Translations under genes and position numbers: made by a program | The notes under the pieces: generated by a model | The model's input: the letters and a program-made list of their open reading frames with translations, nothing else | Database searches by the model: none | Told to the model about the DNA's origin: nothing | Origin: Streptomyces barringtoniae | Lineage (GTDB): Bacteria; Actinomycetota; Actinomycetes; Streptomycetales; Streptomycetaceae | Direction: 5' to 3' | Assembly (NCBI RefSeq): GCF_020819595.1 | Contig: NZ_JAJHNP010000023.1 | Coordinates: 1-64,000 of the forward strand | Length of the DNA stretch: 64,000 nucleotides | Shown: positions 1 through 7,435 of the stretch, one piece after another | Layout of the letters: each line of letters starts with the position of its first letter | Position numbering within the stretch: position 1 is the stretch's first letter

Positions 1-303
1 CTAGGACTCGCCGGGACCCATGCGGCCCAGCAGTTCACCCGCGATACCTCCGATGAGGCCTTCTTCCGGATCCATTTCGTCTCCGGCGGCCTTTTGGGCC
101 TGGGCGTGCCTGCTGGGCCTGCTGTGCTTACTGTCGGCGGCAGGTGCAGTCAGGTCAGCCGCAGGGGCGGGCTGGTCGGCCGTAGGTGCAGACCGGTCGG
201 CGGTGGGCCCGGGCCGGGTCGCCGCGGACGCACCGCTCATCCCGACTGCGGCGAGCAGGATCGGGGTGCTGATCGCAATGGCCAGGGCTCTGCGTGCACG
301 CAT
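1..303 (-). CDS. Small secreted Ala/Pro/Thr-rich protein
   Basis: This is a 100-residue protein of unknown function. The N-terminus (MRARRALAIAISTPILLAAVG) is a typical Sec signal peptide with an arginine-rich start, a hydrophobic core and a likely cleavage after ASA near residue 27. The mature part is low-complexity (repeats of PTAD, PAAD and TAPAAD), then a basic stretch, then an acidic end carrying EEGLIGGIAGELLGRMG, which could form a short helix. The stop codon lies at the very edge of the window. It is divergent from nur, with about 170 bases between the two starts. I see no catalytic motif. Export is well supported by the sequence, but function is not. Confidence 0.7.
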   Translation of the reverse strand: MRARRALAIAISTPILLAAVGMSGASAATRPGPTADRSAPTADQPAPAADLTAPAADSKHSRPSRHAQAQKAAGDEMDPEEGLIGGIAGELLGRMGPGES

Positions 304-417
304 TGGCTTCCTCCTCAGCTAGGACAAAGAGTTCGCCGCCAAGCTACCCCGGCATTCCCACCGAATAACCGCTTATCGAACCAACCGCTCGTACAGCAGA
401 AAACCTGTCAGATTATC

Positions 418-431
418 CCTTGAATTCAAGG
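418..431. promoter_or_regulatory. Perfect palindrome upstream of nur
   Basis: CCTTGAATTCAAGG is a perfect 14-bp inverted repeat lying 43 bases before the nur start and about 115 bases before the start of the divergent secreted-protein gene. It could be an operator for either gene. It does not closely match the Nur box as I remember it (GCAA and TTGC half-sites around a 5-bp gap). Confidence 0.4.
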
Positions 432-473
432 CGCCCAGGCGAGTCCGGACCCGTCGGACCTAGACTTGACCGC

Positions 474-911
474 GTGGTGAGCACCGACTGGAAGAGCGAC
501 CTCAGGCAGCGCGGCTACCGGCTGACGCCGCAGCGCCAGCTTGTCCTCGAAGCCGTGGACACCCTTGAGCACGCGACCCCCGACGACATCCTCGTGGAAG
601 TGAGGAAGACGGCGTCGGGGGTCAACATTTCCACGGTCTACCGGACGCTGGAGCTGCTGGAGGAGCTGGGTCTGGTCAGCCACGCCCACCTCGGGCACGG
701 TGCGCCGACGTATCACCTCGCCGACCGCCACCACCATCTGCACCTGGTGTGCCGCGACTGCGAGAACGTGATCGAGGCCGACATGGAGGTCGCCGCCGAG
801 TTCACCGCCAAGCTGCGGCAGCAGTTCGGGTTCGACACCGACATGAAGCACTTCGCGATCTTCGGCCGGTGCAAGGACTGTTCGCTGAAGAGTTCAACTA
901 CCACGTCGTAG
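474..911 (+). CDS. nur: Nur, nickel-responsive Fur-family repressor
   Basis: This 145-residue Fur-family regulator has an N-terminal winged helix (about residues 5-82) followed by a metal-binding dimerisation domain. Counting from the GTG at 474, the residues reported to bind metal in S. coelicolor Nur fall at the published numbers: His33, His86, His88 and His90 (nickel M-site) and His70, His72 and His126 (second site). This agreement fixes both the identity and the start; the second GTG at 477 would shift the numbering by one. The family represses nickel uptake and the iron superoxide dismutase gene when nickel is present. TAGACT ends seven bases before the GTG, so the message may be leaderless. 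A CxxC pair (Cys93/Cys96) and a second near the C-terminus are also present. Confidence 0.93.
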   Translation: MVSTDWKSDLRQRGYRLTPQRQLVLEAVDTLEHATPDDILVEVRKTASGVNISTVYRTLELLEELGLVSHAHLGHGAPTYHLADRHHHLHLVCRDCENVIEADMEVAAEFTAKLRQQFGFDTDMKHFAIFGRCKDCSLKSSTTTS

Positions 912-920
912 GGTGGCGGT

Positions 921-1886
921 ATGAAGAGCCCTCTGCTGTCCCTGCCCGGCGCCGTCCCCGCCGAGGGTGTGGACGAAGGTGTCGCCGCCCACTACGGCGA
1001 CCTGTTCCGCGAGCAGCGCGCCCTCGCCGACGGCAACGGTTTCGTCGACCTGTCCCACCGCGGTGTCGTCACCGTCAGCGGTGAGGACCGGCTGAGCTGG
1101 CTGCACCTTCTGCTCACCCAGCACGTCAGCGAGCTGCCGGCCGGTGAGGCCACCGAGGCGCTGATCCTCTCCGCGCACGGGCACATCGAGCACGCGCTGT
1201 ACCTGGTGGACGACGGCAGCACCGTCTGGGCGCACGTGGAGCCCGGTACACAGGACGCGCTGATCGCCTACCTGGAGTCGATGAAGTTCTTCTACCGCGT
1301 GGAGGTCGCCGACCGGACGGCCGACTTCGCGGTGGTCCACCTGCCCGCCGGGTCCATCGCCGAGGTGCCCGAGGGCGTCGTCGTCCGCGAGACGCCGTAC
1401 GGCCGTGATGTCTTCCTGCCGCGCGAGGACCTGGAGTCCTTCGCGGCCGCGCACGCCCCGGCCGTCGGCCTCCTCGCCCACGAGGCGCTGCGCGTCGAGC
1501 AGCACCGGCCCCGGCTCGGCTTCGAGACCGACCACCGGACGATCCCGCACGAGCTGGGCTGGATCGGCTCGGCGGTGCACCTGCAGAAGGGCTGCTACCG
1601 GGGCCAGGAGACGGTCGCCCGCGTGCAGAACCTGGGCAAGCCGCCGCGCCGGCTGGTCTTCCTCCACCTGGACGGCAGCGAGGTCCATCTGCCGGTGCCG
1701 GGCACGGAGATCCGGCTCGCGGACGAGGGGCCCGAGGGCCGCAAGATCGGTTTCGTGACGACGTCGGTACGGCACCACGAGCTGGGGCCGGTGGCTCTGG
1801 CCCTGGTCAAGCGGAACGTGCCGCTCGATGCGCGGCTCCTGGCCGGAGAGACGGCGGCGGCGCAGGAGGTCGTGGTCGAGCCCTAG
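921..1886 (+). CDS. ygfZ: YgfZ/GcvT-like folate-binding protein
   Basis: This 321-residue protein belongs to the YgfZ family of folate-binding proteins, relatives of the T-protein of glycine cleavage that support iron-sulfur cluster assembly or repair. The diagnostic K-G-C-Y-x-G-Q-E signature is present near residue 222 (KGCYRGQETVAR), including the family's conserved cysteine. The N-terminal aminomethyltransferase-like fold (residues 30-200) and C-terminal barrel (residues 245-310) give the usual length. It begins nine bases after the nur stop, so nur and this gene may be co-transcribed. It converges with dtd. Confidence 0.85.
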   Translation: MKSPLLSLPGAVPAEGVDEGVAAHYGDLFREQRALADGNGFVDLSHRGVVTVSGEDRLSWLHLLLTQHVSELPAGEATEALILSAHGHIEHALYLVDDGSTVWAHVEPGTQDALIAYLESMKFFYRVEVADRTADFAVVHLPAGSIAEVPEGVVVRETPYGRDVFLPREDLESFAAAHAPAVGLLAHEALRVEQHRPRLGFETDHRTIPHELGWIGSAVHLQKGCYRGQETVARVQNLGKPPRRLVFLHLDGSEVHLPVPGTEIRLADEGPEGRKIGFVTTSVRHHELGPVALALVKRNVPLDARLLAGETAAAQEVVVEP

Positions 1887-1920
1887 GGCGCGTGTCTTCG
1901 ATGCGCCAACCGCGCCCTAG
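1883..1920. terminator. Bidirectional terminator between ygfZ and dtd
   Basis: CTAGGGCGCG (1883-1892) and CGCGCCCTAG (1911-1920) form a perfect 10-bp stem with an 18-base loop. The arms contain the stop codons of both convergent genes, so this one hairpin can end both transcripts. Confidence 0.6.
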
Positions 1921-2342
1921 ATCTCCAGCAGCACCGTGAACGGGCCGTCGTTCGTCAAGGACACCCGCATCTTCGCGCCGAACCGCCCCGTCGCCACCGT
2001 CGCGCCCAGCGCCCGCAACCGGGCCACCACCTCATCGACCAGCGGCTCGGCGACATCACCCGGCGCCGCCGCGTTCCACGTAGGGCGGCGCCCCTTGCGG
2101 GCGTCGCCGTACAGCGTGAACTGGCTGATGACGAGCAGCGGGGCGTCGATGTCGCTGCACGACTTCTCGTCCTGCAGCATGCGGATCGACCAGAGCTTGC
2201 GGGCCAGCTGCGCCGCCTTCTCCTTGGTGTCCTCATGGGTCACCCCGACCAGGACGCACAGACCCTCGCCCTCGATCGCGCCGACCGTCTCGCCGTCCAC
2301 GACGACGCTCGCGCCGTCCACTCTCTGCACCACCGCACGCAT
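1917..2342 (-). CDS. dtd: D-aminoacyl-tRNA deacylase
   Basis: This 141-residue cytosolic enzyme hydrolyses D-amino acids, typically D-Tyr, from mischarged tRNA. The start at 2342 gives the family N-terminus MRAVVQRV. The catalytic-region motif SQFTLYGD lies around residue 80, and the C-terminal Gly-Pro motif region (TNDGPFTVLLEI) closes the protein. The frame is open for 15 more codons upstream, but these do not resemble the family. It is convergent with the YgfZ gene. Confidence 0.93.
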   Translation of the reverse strand: MRAVVQRVDGASVVVDGETVGAIEGEGLCVLVGVTHEDTKEKAAQLARKLWSIRMLQDEKSCSDIDAPLLVISQFTLYGDARKGRRPTWNAAAPGDVAEPLVDEVVARLRALGATVATGRFGAKMRVSLTNDGPFTVLLEI

Positions 2343-2511
2343 GCGGACCATCATGCCGGGTGCCGGTACGAGGTCACAGAGGACCAATCATAGATCCCTT
2401 ATGGATCCCTTACCCCCCATCTGGGGCCGTTCGGGGGCACTCGGTCACTTAGTGGCCAGTTGGGGTGGCACGATGCTTCCACACGCCGGTCGAGGGGACG
2501 GTCAGAAGCAC

Positions 2512-3132
2512 ATGAGCACACCGAGTATCAGCGGGCCGGTGGGAACACAGGGGACGTACCGGCCGCCCGCCCAACGCGCCGACACACCACCGGTGCCGTC
2601 GGCCCCGGCGGGCCCCGCGCTGGCCGCCGAGCCGCCCGAGCCCGAACTGGCCCGGCTGAGCCTGCCCGAACTGCGCACCCTGCGCCGCGACGCCCAGCGC
2701 GACGAGGCGGACCTCAGCTATGTCCGGCGGCTGCTGCAGGGGCGGATCGACATCCTGCGCGCGGAGCTGTGCCGGCGCGGGCGCGCGTCCCTGCCGGCGC
2801 CCGCGGACGCTGCCGTGGTCGACCGGCTCCCGGAGATCCTCAAGGACGCCCCGGCCCGGCACCGCTCCTCGGCCCGCCATGTCACGCTCGGCACTCCGCA
2901 CAACGAGGAGTACCGGCAGCTGGCCGCCGAGATGCTCGCCGAGGTCGAGCTGTCGGACCTTCAGGCGCGCACGGATCTCGAACTGACCACGGCCATGGGG
3001 CGCCTGGTCCGCTACGAGCAGGAGGTCTCCGAGCGCCGCCAGCGCCTGCAGCGCACGACCGACGACTGCAGCGCGGAGATCACCCGCCGATACCGCGAGG
3101 GAGAGGCACAGGTGGAGGACCTACTGATCTGA
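2512..3132 (+). CDS. rsiG: RsiG, c-di-GMP-dependent anti-sigma factor for WhiG
   Basis: This 206-residue protein carries both copies of the c-di-GMP-binding motif E-x3-S-x2-R-x3-Q-x3-D described for RsiG. The first is E65, S69, R72, Q76, D80 and the second is E169, S173, R176, Q180, D184. Each sits in a predicted long helix, as expected for the antiparallel coiled coil. In Streptomyces, RsiG loaded with c-di-GMP binds sigma-WhiG and holds back sporulation. The N-terminal 45 residues are disordered and rich in Pro/Ala. The ATG at 2512 starts the recognisable protein. No sigma-factor gene lies beside it. The downstream side is the G-rich repeat tract. Confidence 0.93.
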   Translation: MSTPSISGPVGTQGTYRPPAQRADTPPVPSAPAGPALAAEPPEPELARLSLPELRTLRRDAQRDEADLSYVRRLLQGRIDILRAELCRRGRASLPAPADAAVVDRLPEILKDAPARHRSSARHVTLGTPHNEEYRQLAAEMLAEVELSDLQARTDLELTTAMGRLVRYEQEVSERRQRLQRTTDDCSAEITRRYREGEAQVEDLLI

Positions 3133-3139
3133 GGGGGCT

Positions 3140-3720
3140 ACTGGACGAGGGCTACTGAACGGGGACGGTCGGACGGGGAACGCCGGGGCGGAGGCGCCCG
3201 GACGGGGATAGCCGGGCGGGGACGGCCGGATGGGGAACGCTCGGGCAGAGGCGCCCAAACGGAGATGTCCGGACGGGATGCCCGGGCCGAGACGACGGGT
3301 TGGGGAACGCCGGGGCAGAGGCGCTCGAACGGGGACGCCCGGACGGGGATGACCGGGCGGAGGCGGCCGGACGGGGATGTCGGGCCGCCGAGGACTGGAC
3401 GGGGGAGACCTGGACAGAGACGACCGGGCGGTGATGGCGGGACGGGGACCGCGGGACGGGGATGACATGGGAGGAGGCAGCCGGACGGGGAGGGCGGGCC
3501 GTAGAGGACTGGACGGGGGACGCCCGAACAGAGCTGCCCGGGCGGAGACGACGGGATGGGGAACTCTGGGGCGGAGGCGGCCGGATGGGGACGGCGGGAC
3601 GGGATGACCGGGCGGAGGCGGCCGGACGGGGACGGCGGGACGGAGGCGACTGGACGGGGACGACCGGGACAGAGACTGCCGAGCGGGGACGGCGGCGGGG
3701 TGGTGGACGTGGGTGGGGAA
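3140..3720. repeat. G-rich degenerate minisatellite tract
   Basis: Nearly the whole 630-base gap between rsiG and the acetyltransferase gene is a degenerate tandem array built on GGACGGGGA followed by short variants of TGACCGGGCGGAGGCGGCC. The GGACGGGGA core occurs about nine times, at irregular spacings of roughly 13-15 bases and multiples of it. The plus strand is strongly G-rich with many GGGG runs and could form G-quadruplexes. All frames stay open because of the composition, but the encoded peptides are just Pro/Arg or Gly/Asp repeats, so I treat it as noncoding. Confidence 0.75.
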
Positions 3721-3763
3721 AAACGGGAGGACACCCGGGCGGGCGTCCGCCTACCGTGAGTGC

Positions 3764-5002
3764 ATGAGCGACGTCCGGATAGTCACCGAGGCCGACTTCG
3801 AGGACTGGCAGCGCGCGCTGGCCACCGGGTTCCTGGAGCCACCCGCCCTGGCGCCCGAGCAACTCGACGCCCGGCGACTGCAGTTCGTGCCGGGCCGGCT
3901 GCTCGGTGCCTTCGACCGCGGCCGGTGCGTCGCCACCTTCCGCTCCTTCGCGCAGGAACTCACCGCGGTGGGCGGCGGGTCGGTCCCGGCGGACGCGATC
4001 AGCAATGTCACCGTCAGCCCCACCCACCGCCGCCGTGGCCTGCTCACCCGCATGATGAACCAGGACCTCGCGGCGGCGAAGGAACGCGGCGACGTGGTCG
4101 CCACGCTGATCGCCGCCGAGTACCCGATCTACGGCCGCTACGGCTTCGGCCCGGCCACCTGGTCGACCCAGTGGACCGTCGAGGTGCCCCGGGCCGGCCT
4201 CGACCCGCGCTGGTCGGGCCCGGACGACGGGGGCCGTATCGACCTCGTGGACGGCGCGGAGGTCCGCAAGCTGGGCCCGGAGTTCTACGAGCGGTTCCGT
4301 CGCGCCCAGCCCGGCGCGGTCAGTCGCAGCGACCTGTGGTGGCAGGCGAACACCGGCGCCGTCCGCTTCCGCGCCGACTGGACCGAGCCGTTCTACGCCG
4401 TCCATCGCGCGGCCGACGGCGAGGTCCAGGGCCTGGTGGCGTACAAGTCCGACGAGACCTGGAACGGCAAGCAGCCGGACCAGACCGCCTCCGTGCTCAG
4501 GCTCACCGCCACCACTGCGGCGGCCGAGCGCGCCCTGTGGCACTACCTGTGTTCGATCGACTGGATCACCAAGGTCAAGAGCGGCTTCCGCGGACCCGAC
4601 GACCTGCTGCCGTACTACCTCCCCGATCCGCGCGCCGCCCGGATCACCGGGCACGCGGACTGGCTGTGGGTGCGGATCCTGGATGTCGTACGGGCCCTGG
4701 AGGCACGGACGTACGACGCGACGGCCACGCTGGTCCTGGAGGTCGTCGACGGCCAGGGACTGGCCGGGGGCCGGTTCCGGCTGGAAGTCTCGCCCGAGGG
4801 GGCGTCCTGTGTCCCGGCGAGCACCGAGGGCGCCGATCTCACGCTGGGCGTCGGCGAGTTGGCCTCGGTATGGCTCGGCGGCGAGTCCGTGCTGCGGCTC
4901 GCGGCGCTCGGGCGGGTGCGGGAAGAGCGAGAGGGCGCCGCCCGGAAGGCCGACGCCCTGTTCCGCGCGCCCGGGCGTCCTTGGTGCCCGGACATCTTCT
5001 GA
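3764..5002 (+). CDS. Eis-like GNAT N-acetyltransferase
   Basis: This 412-residue protein has the Eis layout: an N-terminal GNAT domain (about residues 1-150), a second GNAT-like domain and a C-terminal SCP2-like domain. The acetyl-CoA loop VSPTHRRRGLLTRMM lies near residue 85. It is followed by IYGRYGFG, whose tyrosine corresponds to the general acid of mycobacterial Eis. The chain ends in phenylalanine (CPDIF), matching the C-terminal carboxylate that acts as base in Eis. Eis enzymes acetylate aminoglycosides and other amines at several positions, so a resistance or self-protection role is possible but unproved. The ATG at 3764 is chosen because homology begins there. Confidence 0.85.
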   Translation: MSDVRIVTEADFEDWQRALATGFLEPPALAPEQLDARRLQFVPGRLLGAFDRGRCVATFRSFAQELTAVGGGSVPADAISNVTVSPTHRRRGLLTRMMNQDLAAAKERGDVVATLIAAEYPIYGRYGFGPATWSTQWTVEVPRAGLDPRWSGPDDGGRIDLVDGAEVRKLGPEFYERFRRAQPGAVSRSDLWWQANTGAVRFRADWTEPFYAVHRAADGEVQGLVAYKSDETWNGKQPDQTASVLRLTATTAAAERALWHYLCSIDWITKVKSGFRGPDDLLPYYLPDPRAARITGHADWLWVRILDVVRALEARTYDATATLVLEVVDGQGLAGGRFRLEVSPEGASCVPASTEGADLTLGVGELASVWLGGESVLRLAALGRVREEREGAARKADALFRAPGRPWCPDIF

Positions 5003-5061
5003 CCGCTCCCTGCTGACGGTTCCTTCCTCCCGGCAACCCTGACTGTGCATCCGTAGCGAGC

Positions 5062-5131
5062 TGTTCAGTTGTGGCTGTGCCGGCGGTGTTCAGTTGTGGC
5101 TGTGCGATGTCGTGTTCAGTTGTGACTGTGC
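5062..5131. repeat. Three iteron-like direct repeats
   Basis: TGTTCAGTTGTGGCTGTGC occurs at 5062-5080 and 5087-5105, and once more with a single change (G to A) at 5113-5131. The start-to-start distances are 25 and 26 bases. A partial copy, GACTGTGC, lies just before at 5041-5048. The regular spacing suggests a multi-site protein-binding array or a local duplication. Confidence 0.7.
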
Positions 5132-5153
5132 GCTTTCGTTGGCCGTCCCCTGT

Positions 5154-5188
5154 CCGGGCTCCCGGCTCCCCTCCGGAAGGGAGCCCGG
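5154..5188. terminator. Hairpin downstream of the Eis-like gene
   Basis: CCGGGCTCCC (5154-5163) pairs perfectly with GGGAGCCCGG (5179-5188), giving a 10-bp GC stem. There is no T-run, as is common for Streptomyces terminators. Confidence 0.5.
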
Positions 5189-5223
5189 TCGGCCAACCGC
5201 TGGGAAGCTTGACCATGTCCTGC

Positions 5224-5240
5224 AAGTTGGCAGCCAACTT
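5224..5240. promoter_or_regulatory. Candidate GntR operator of devE
   Basis: AAGTTGGCAGCCAACTT is a perfect palindrome with a 3-bp centre. Counted from its AGTTGG, a TCATAA element follows 45 bases downstream and the devE GTG 102 bases downstream. The same three elements have the same spacing before devA. Confidence 0.65.
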
Positions 5241-5326
5241 CACTGTACTTATCTCCGTTGGGAAGCGGCTCATAACCAGCTGTCGATGAACTGCCGGAAC
5301 TTGGCGGGAAGTTGTAGTGTTTGTCC

Positions 5327-6235
5327 GTGGACCCGGAGCACGCCTCCGCCAGTGGACGGACGAGGTCACAGCGGCCCCACACGTCCCATCGCGACATCGC
5401 CGACGAACTGCGCAGCCGGATCAGAACCGGTGTGCTGCGGCCGGGACAGCGCATGCCCACGCAGGCGGAGCTGGCCGTCGAGTTCGGCGTCGAACGCGGC
5501 GCCGTGCGCCAGGCCCTGCGCATCCTGCAGTCGGAGCATCTGCTCACCAACGTCTCCAAGGGCAGCCCGGCCACCGTGGCGGCGGTGCCCGGCCCGGCCC
5601 GGCTGCCGACCGGACCGGCGGCGCCGCCGCAGCCCACGATGGTCGGCCTCGCACCCCGGATAGCGGAGGCTTTCGCCGCCCCTCACGTGCGGATCGACGC
5701 GCTCTGCCTGACCTCGGTCTCGCTCACGCTGGCCGTCGGCGAGCCGCTCCGGCAGATCCACGCGGGACGGCTGAAACCGGCCAAGATCGATGTGCGGGTG
5801 CTGCTGCCCAGCCGGGACATCGACCTTGCCTTCCCGGCCCCGGTGGCCGCCGACGACCACGGTCTGCTGCACCGGCGCTGGCTGGCCCAGCGCAACGCCC
5901 AGGGCATGGTGCTGCGGCAGAACCTGCTGGCCCTGTGCACCACGCACGGCGTCGACGTCCGGGTCTCCTTCCGCGCCCTGCCGTTCACCCCGCCGGTCAA
6001 GCTGTACCTGCTCAACGGCTCCGAGGCGCTGTTCGCGTACTACACGCTCAAGCGCCGCGAGCGGGAGATCGAGCACGAGCACCTGGAGCTGTACGACACC
6101 GACGGCACGCGCTCGATGCTGTTCGCCTTCGAGCGGCGTGCCGGGCGGCGGGACGCCGCGTTCGTGGAGCAGTCGCGGCTGTGGTTCGACGCGCTGTGGG
6201 AGACGATCAGTTCGGATCTCCTGCTGCATTCATAG
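5327..6235 (+). CDS. devE: DevE, GntR-family developmental regulator
   Basis: This 302-residue regulator has an N-terminal GntR winged helix (about residues 20-85; MPTQAELAVEFGVERGAVRQ is the recognition region) and a C-terminal domain shared with DevA. It is about 60% similar by eye to devA 330 bases downstream, and in S. coelicolor the two paralogues have distinct roles in aerial development. The C-terminal half contains the DxxCLTSxSL and RALPFTPPVKLYLLNG blocks seen in both. The GTG at 5327 is preferred over the TTG at 5321 because it aligns with devA and because TAGTGT ends six bases before it, which suggests a leaderless transcript. The ligand is unknown. Confidence 0.85.
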   Translation: MDPEHASASGRTRSQRPHTSHRDIADELRSRIRTGVLRPGQRMPTQAELAVEFGVERGAVRQALRILQSEHLLTNVSKGSPATVAAVPGPARLPTGPAAPPQPTMVGLAPRIAEAFAAPHVRIDALCLTSVSLTLAVGEPLRQIHAGRLKPAKIDVRVLLPSRDIDLAFPAPVAADDHGLLHRRWLAQRNAQGMVLRQNLLALCTTHGVDVRVSFRALPFTPPVKLYLLNGSEALFAYYTLKRREREIEHEHLELYDTDGTRSMLFAFERRAGRRDAAFVEQSRLWFDALWETISSDLLLHS

Positions 6236-6252
6236 GGCCGGGCCCCGGAGGG

Positions 6253-6420
6253 TCACAGCGCCGGGCCCGCGAGGAGCACGGCGAGCAGTACGGCGCCGGC
6301 GGAAGTGGCCTTGTGGCTCCTGGTCTCGATGCCGCCCGTGAACAGCAGCATGCCCACGGCGCCGACGACGCCGTACTTCCACTGGACCAGTTGCTCGATG
6401 AGGAAAGCGAGGGCAGGCAC
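6253..6420 (-). CDS. Small membrane protein between devE and devA
   Basis: This 55-residue protein starts with GTG (MPALAFLIEQLVQWKYG). It has two hydrophobic segments (about residues 15-28 and 39-54) joined by a short polar loop, so it looks like a two-pass membrane hairpin. AGGGGG lies about nine bases before the start. It is convergent with devE and divergent from devA, and its promoter must overlap that of devA. S. coelicolor also has, as I recall, a small gene at this place. Function is unknown. Confidence 0.6.
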   Translation of the reverse strand: MPALAFLIEQLVQWKYGVVGAVGMLLFTGGIETRSHKATSAGAVLLAVLLAGPAL

Positions 6421-6457
6421 GGCGGTTCCCCCTAACGAAGATTGGCCAACTCGCAAA

Positions 6458-6472
6458 AGTTGGCAACCAACT
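6458..6472. promoter_or_regulatory. Candidate GntR operator of devA
   Basis: AGTTGGCAACCAACT is a perfect palindrome with the same AGTTGG/CCAACT arms as the one before devE. A TCATAA element starts at 6503 and the devA GTG at 6560, exactly 45 and 102 bases downstream, as at devE. The devA -10 box is TAGCGT (6548-6553). S. coelicolor DevA is reported to repress its own gene, so this palindrome is a natural candidate site. Confidence 0.65.
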
Positions 6473-6559
6473 CCACTTAAGTTGTCCCCACTTGGTACCA
6501 GTTCATAAACAACTCCCAGGCAACTCCCCAAAGATGGATCAAAGTTGTAGCGTTTGGTC

Positions 6560-7435
6560 GTGACTCAGGAGCATGTGGCAGTGAACGGCGGCAGGAGGCT
6601 CACTCCCCAGGAGATCGCCGGCACCCTGCGCGAGCGGATCCGCAGCGGCGAGCTGCAGCCCGGCGAGCGGCTGCCCACCCAGGCCGAGCTGGCCGGGGAG
6701 TTCGGCGTCGAGCGGGGTGCCGTACGCCAGGCGCTGCGCGTGCTCCAGGAGGACGGGCTGCTCGCCGACGTCAGCAAGGGCAGCCCGCCGCGGGTCGCCG
6801 AGCCGGCGCCCGCGCGCGGGGAGCCGCAGCCGACCATGGTGGCGCTCGCACCCCGGCTGACCGAGGCGTTCTCGGCACCGCACGTGCGCATCGACGCCGT
6901 CTGCCTGACCGCGCAGAGCCTGATCCCCGCGCTCGGCGAGGCGCTGCGCCTGGTCCACGAGGGCCGGCTGCACCCCGAGCGGATCGACGCCCGCATCCTG
7001 CTGCCGTCCCGCGACATCAACCTCGCCTTCCCGGTCTCGGTCGACGCCGGCAGCGAGGAGGACGACGCCGTCCACCAGCGCTGGCTGGCCATGCGCAACG
7101 CCCAGGGCCAGGTGCTGCAGTACAACCTCCAGGCGCTGCGCGGCACCCACGGCATCGACGTCCATGTCACCTTCCGGGCGCTGCCGTTCACCCCGCCGGT
7201 GAAGCTGTACCTGCTCAACGGGGTGGAGGCGCTGTTCGCGCACTACATGATCGCGCGACGGGAGGAGCCCACCGAGAGCGGGACGCTTCAGATGTGGGAC
7301 ACCCTGGGCTCGGAGTCGCTGCTGTTCTCCTTCGAGCAGCGGGCCGGTCAGCGGGACGCGGCGTTCGTGGAGCAATCGCAGAAGTGGTTCGACGCCCTCT
7401 GGGAAACCATCACCACGGACCTGACACTCTCCTAG
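6560..7435 (+). CDS. devA: DevA, GntR-family developmental regulator
   Basis: This 291-residue GntR regulator has a winged helix (about residues 12-75) with LPTQAELAGEFGVERGAVRQ in the recognition region, then the DevA/DevE effector domain. In S. coelicolor DevA is needed for normal aerial growth and septation. The GTG at 6560 lies six bases after the -10 box TAGCGT, and the alternative TTG at 6554 would break the alignment with devE. The stop codon overlaps the devB start by one base (TAGTG), so devA and devB should be translationally coupled. Compared with DevE, the 80-95 linker is shorter and less Pro-rich. Confidence 0.87.
   Translation: MTQEHVAVNGGRRLTPQEIAGTLRERIRSGELQPGERLPTQAELAGEFGVERGAVRQALRVLQEDGLLADVSKGSPPRVAEPAPARGEPQPTMVALAPRLTEAFSAPHVRIDAVCLTAQSLIPALGEALRLVHEGRLHPERIDARILLPSRDINLAFPVSVDAGSEEDDAVHQRWLAMRNAQGQVLQYNLQALRGTHGIDVHVTFRALPFTPPVKLYLLNGVEALFAHYMIARREEPTESGTLQMWDTLGSESLLFSFEQRAGQRDAAFVEQSQKWFDALWETITTDLTLS

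Larger units (their letters stand above)
5003..5326. other. Intergenic region upstream of devE
   Basis: This 324-base gap holds no gene. In order it contains three direct repeats (5062-5131), a GC-rich hairpin (5154-5188), a perfect palindrome (5224-5240), a second element with TCATAA (about 5256-5282) and the devE -10 box TAGTGT (5315-5320). Confidence 0.7.

Noticed and set aside
3152..5050. A 632-codon Pro/Arg-rich frame on the minus strand
   Set aside because: It spans the G-rich repeat tract and the antisense of the Eis-like gene; composition alone explains it.
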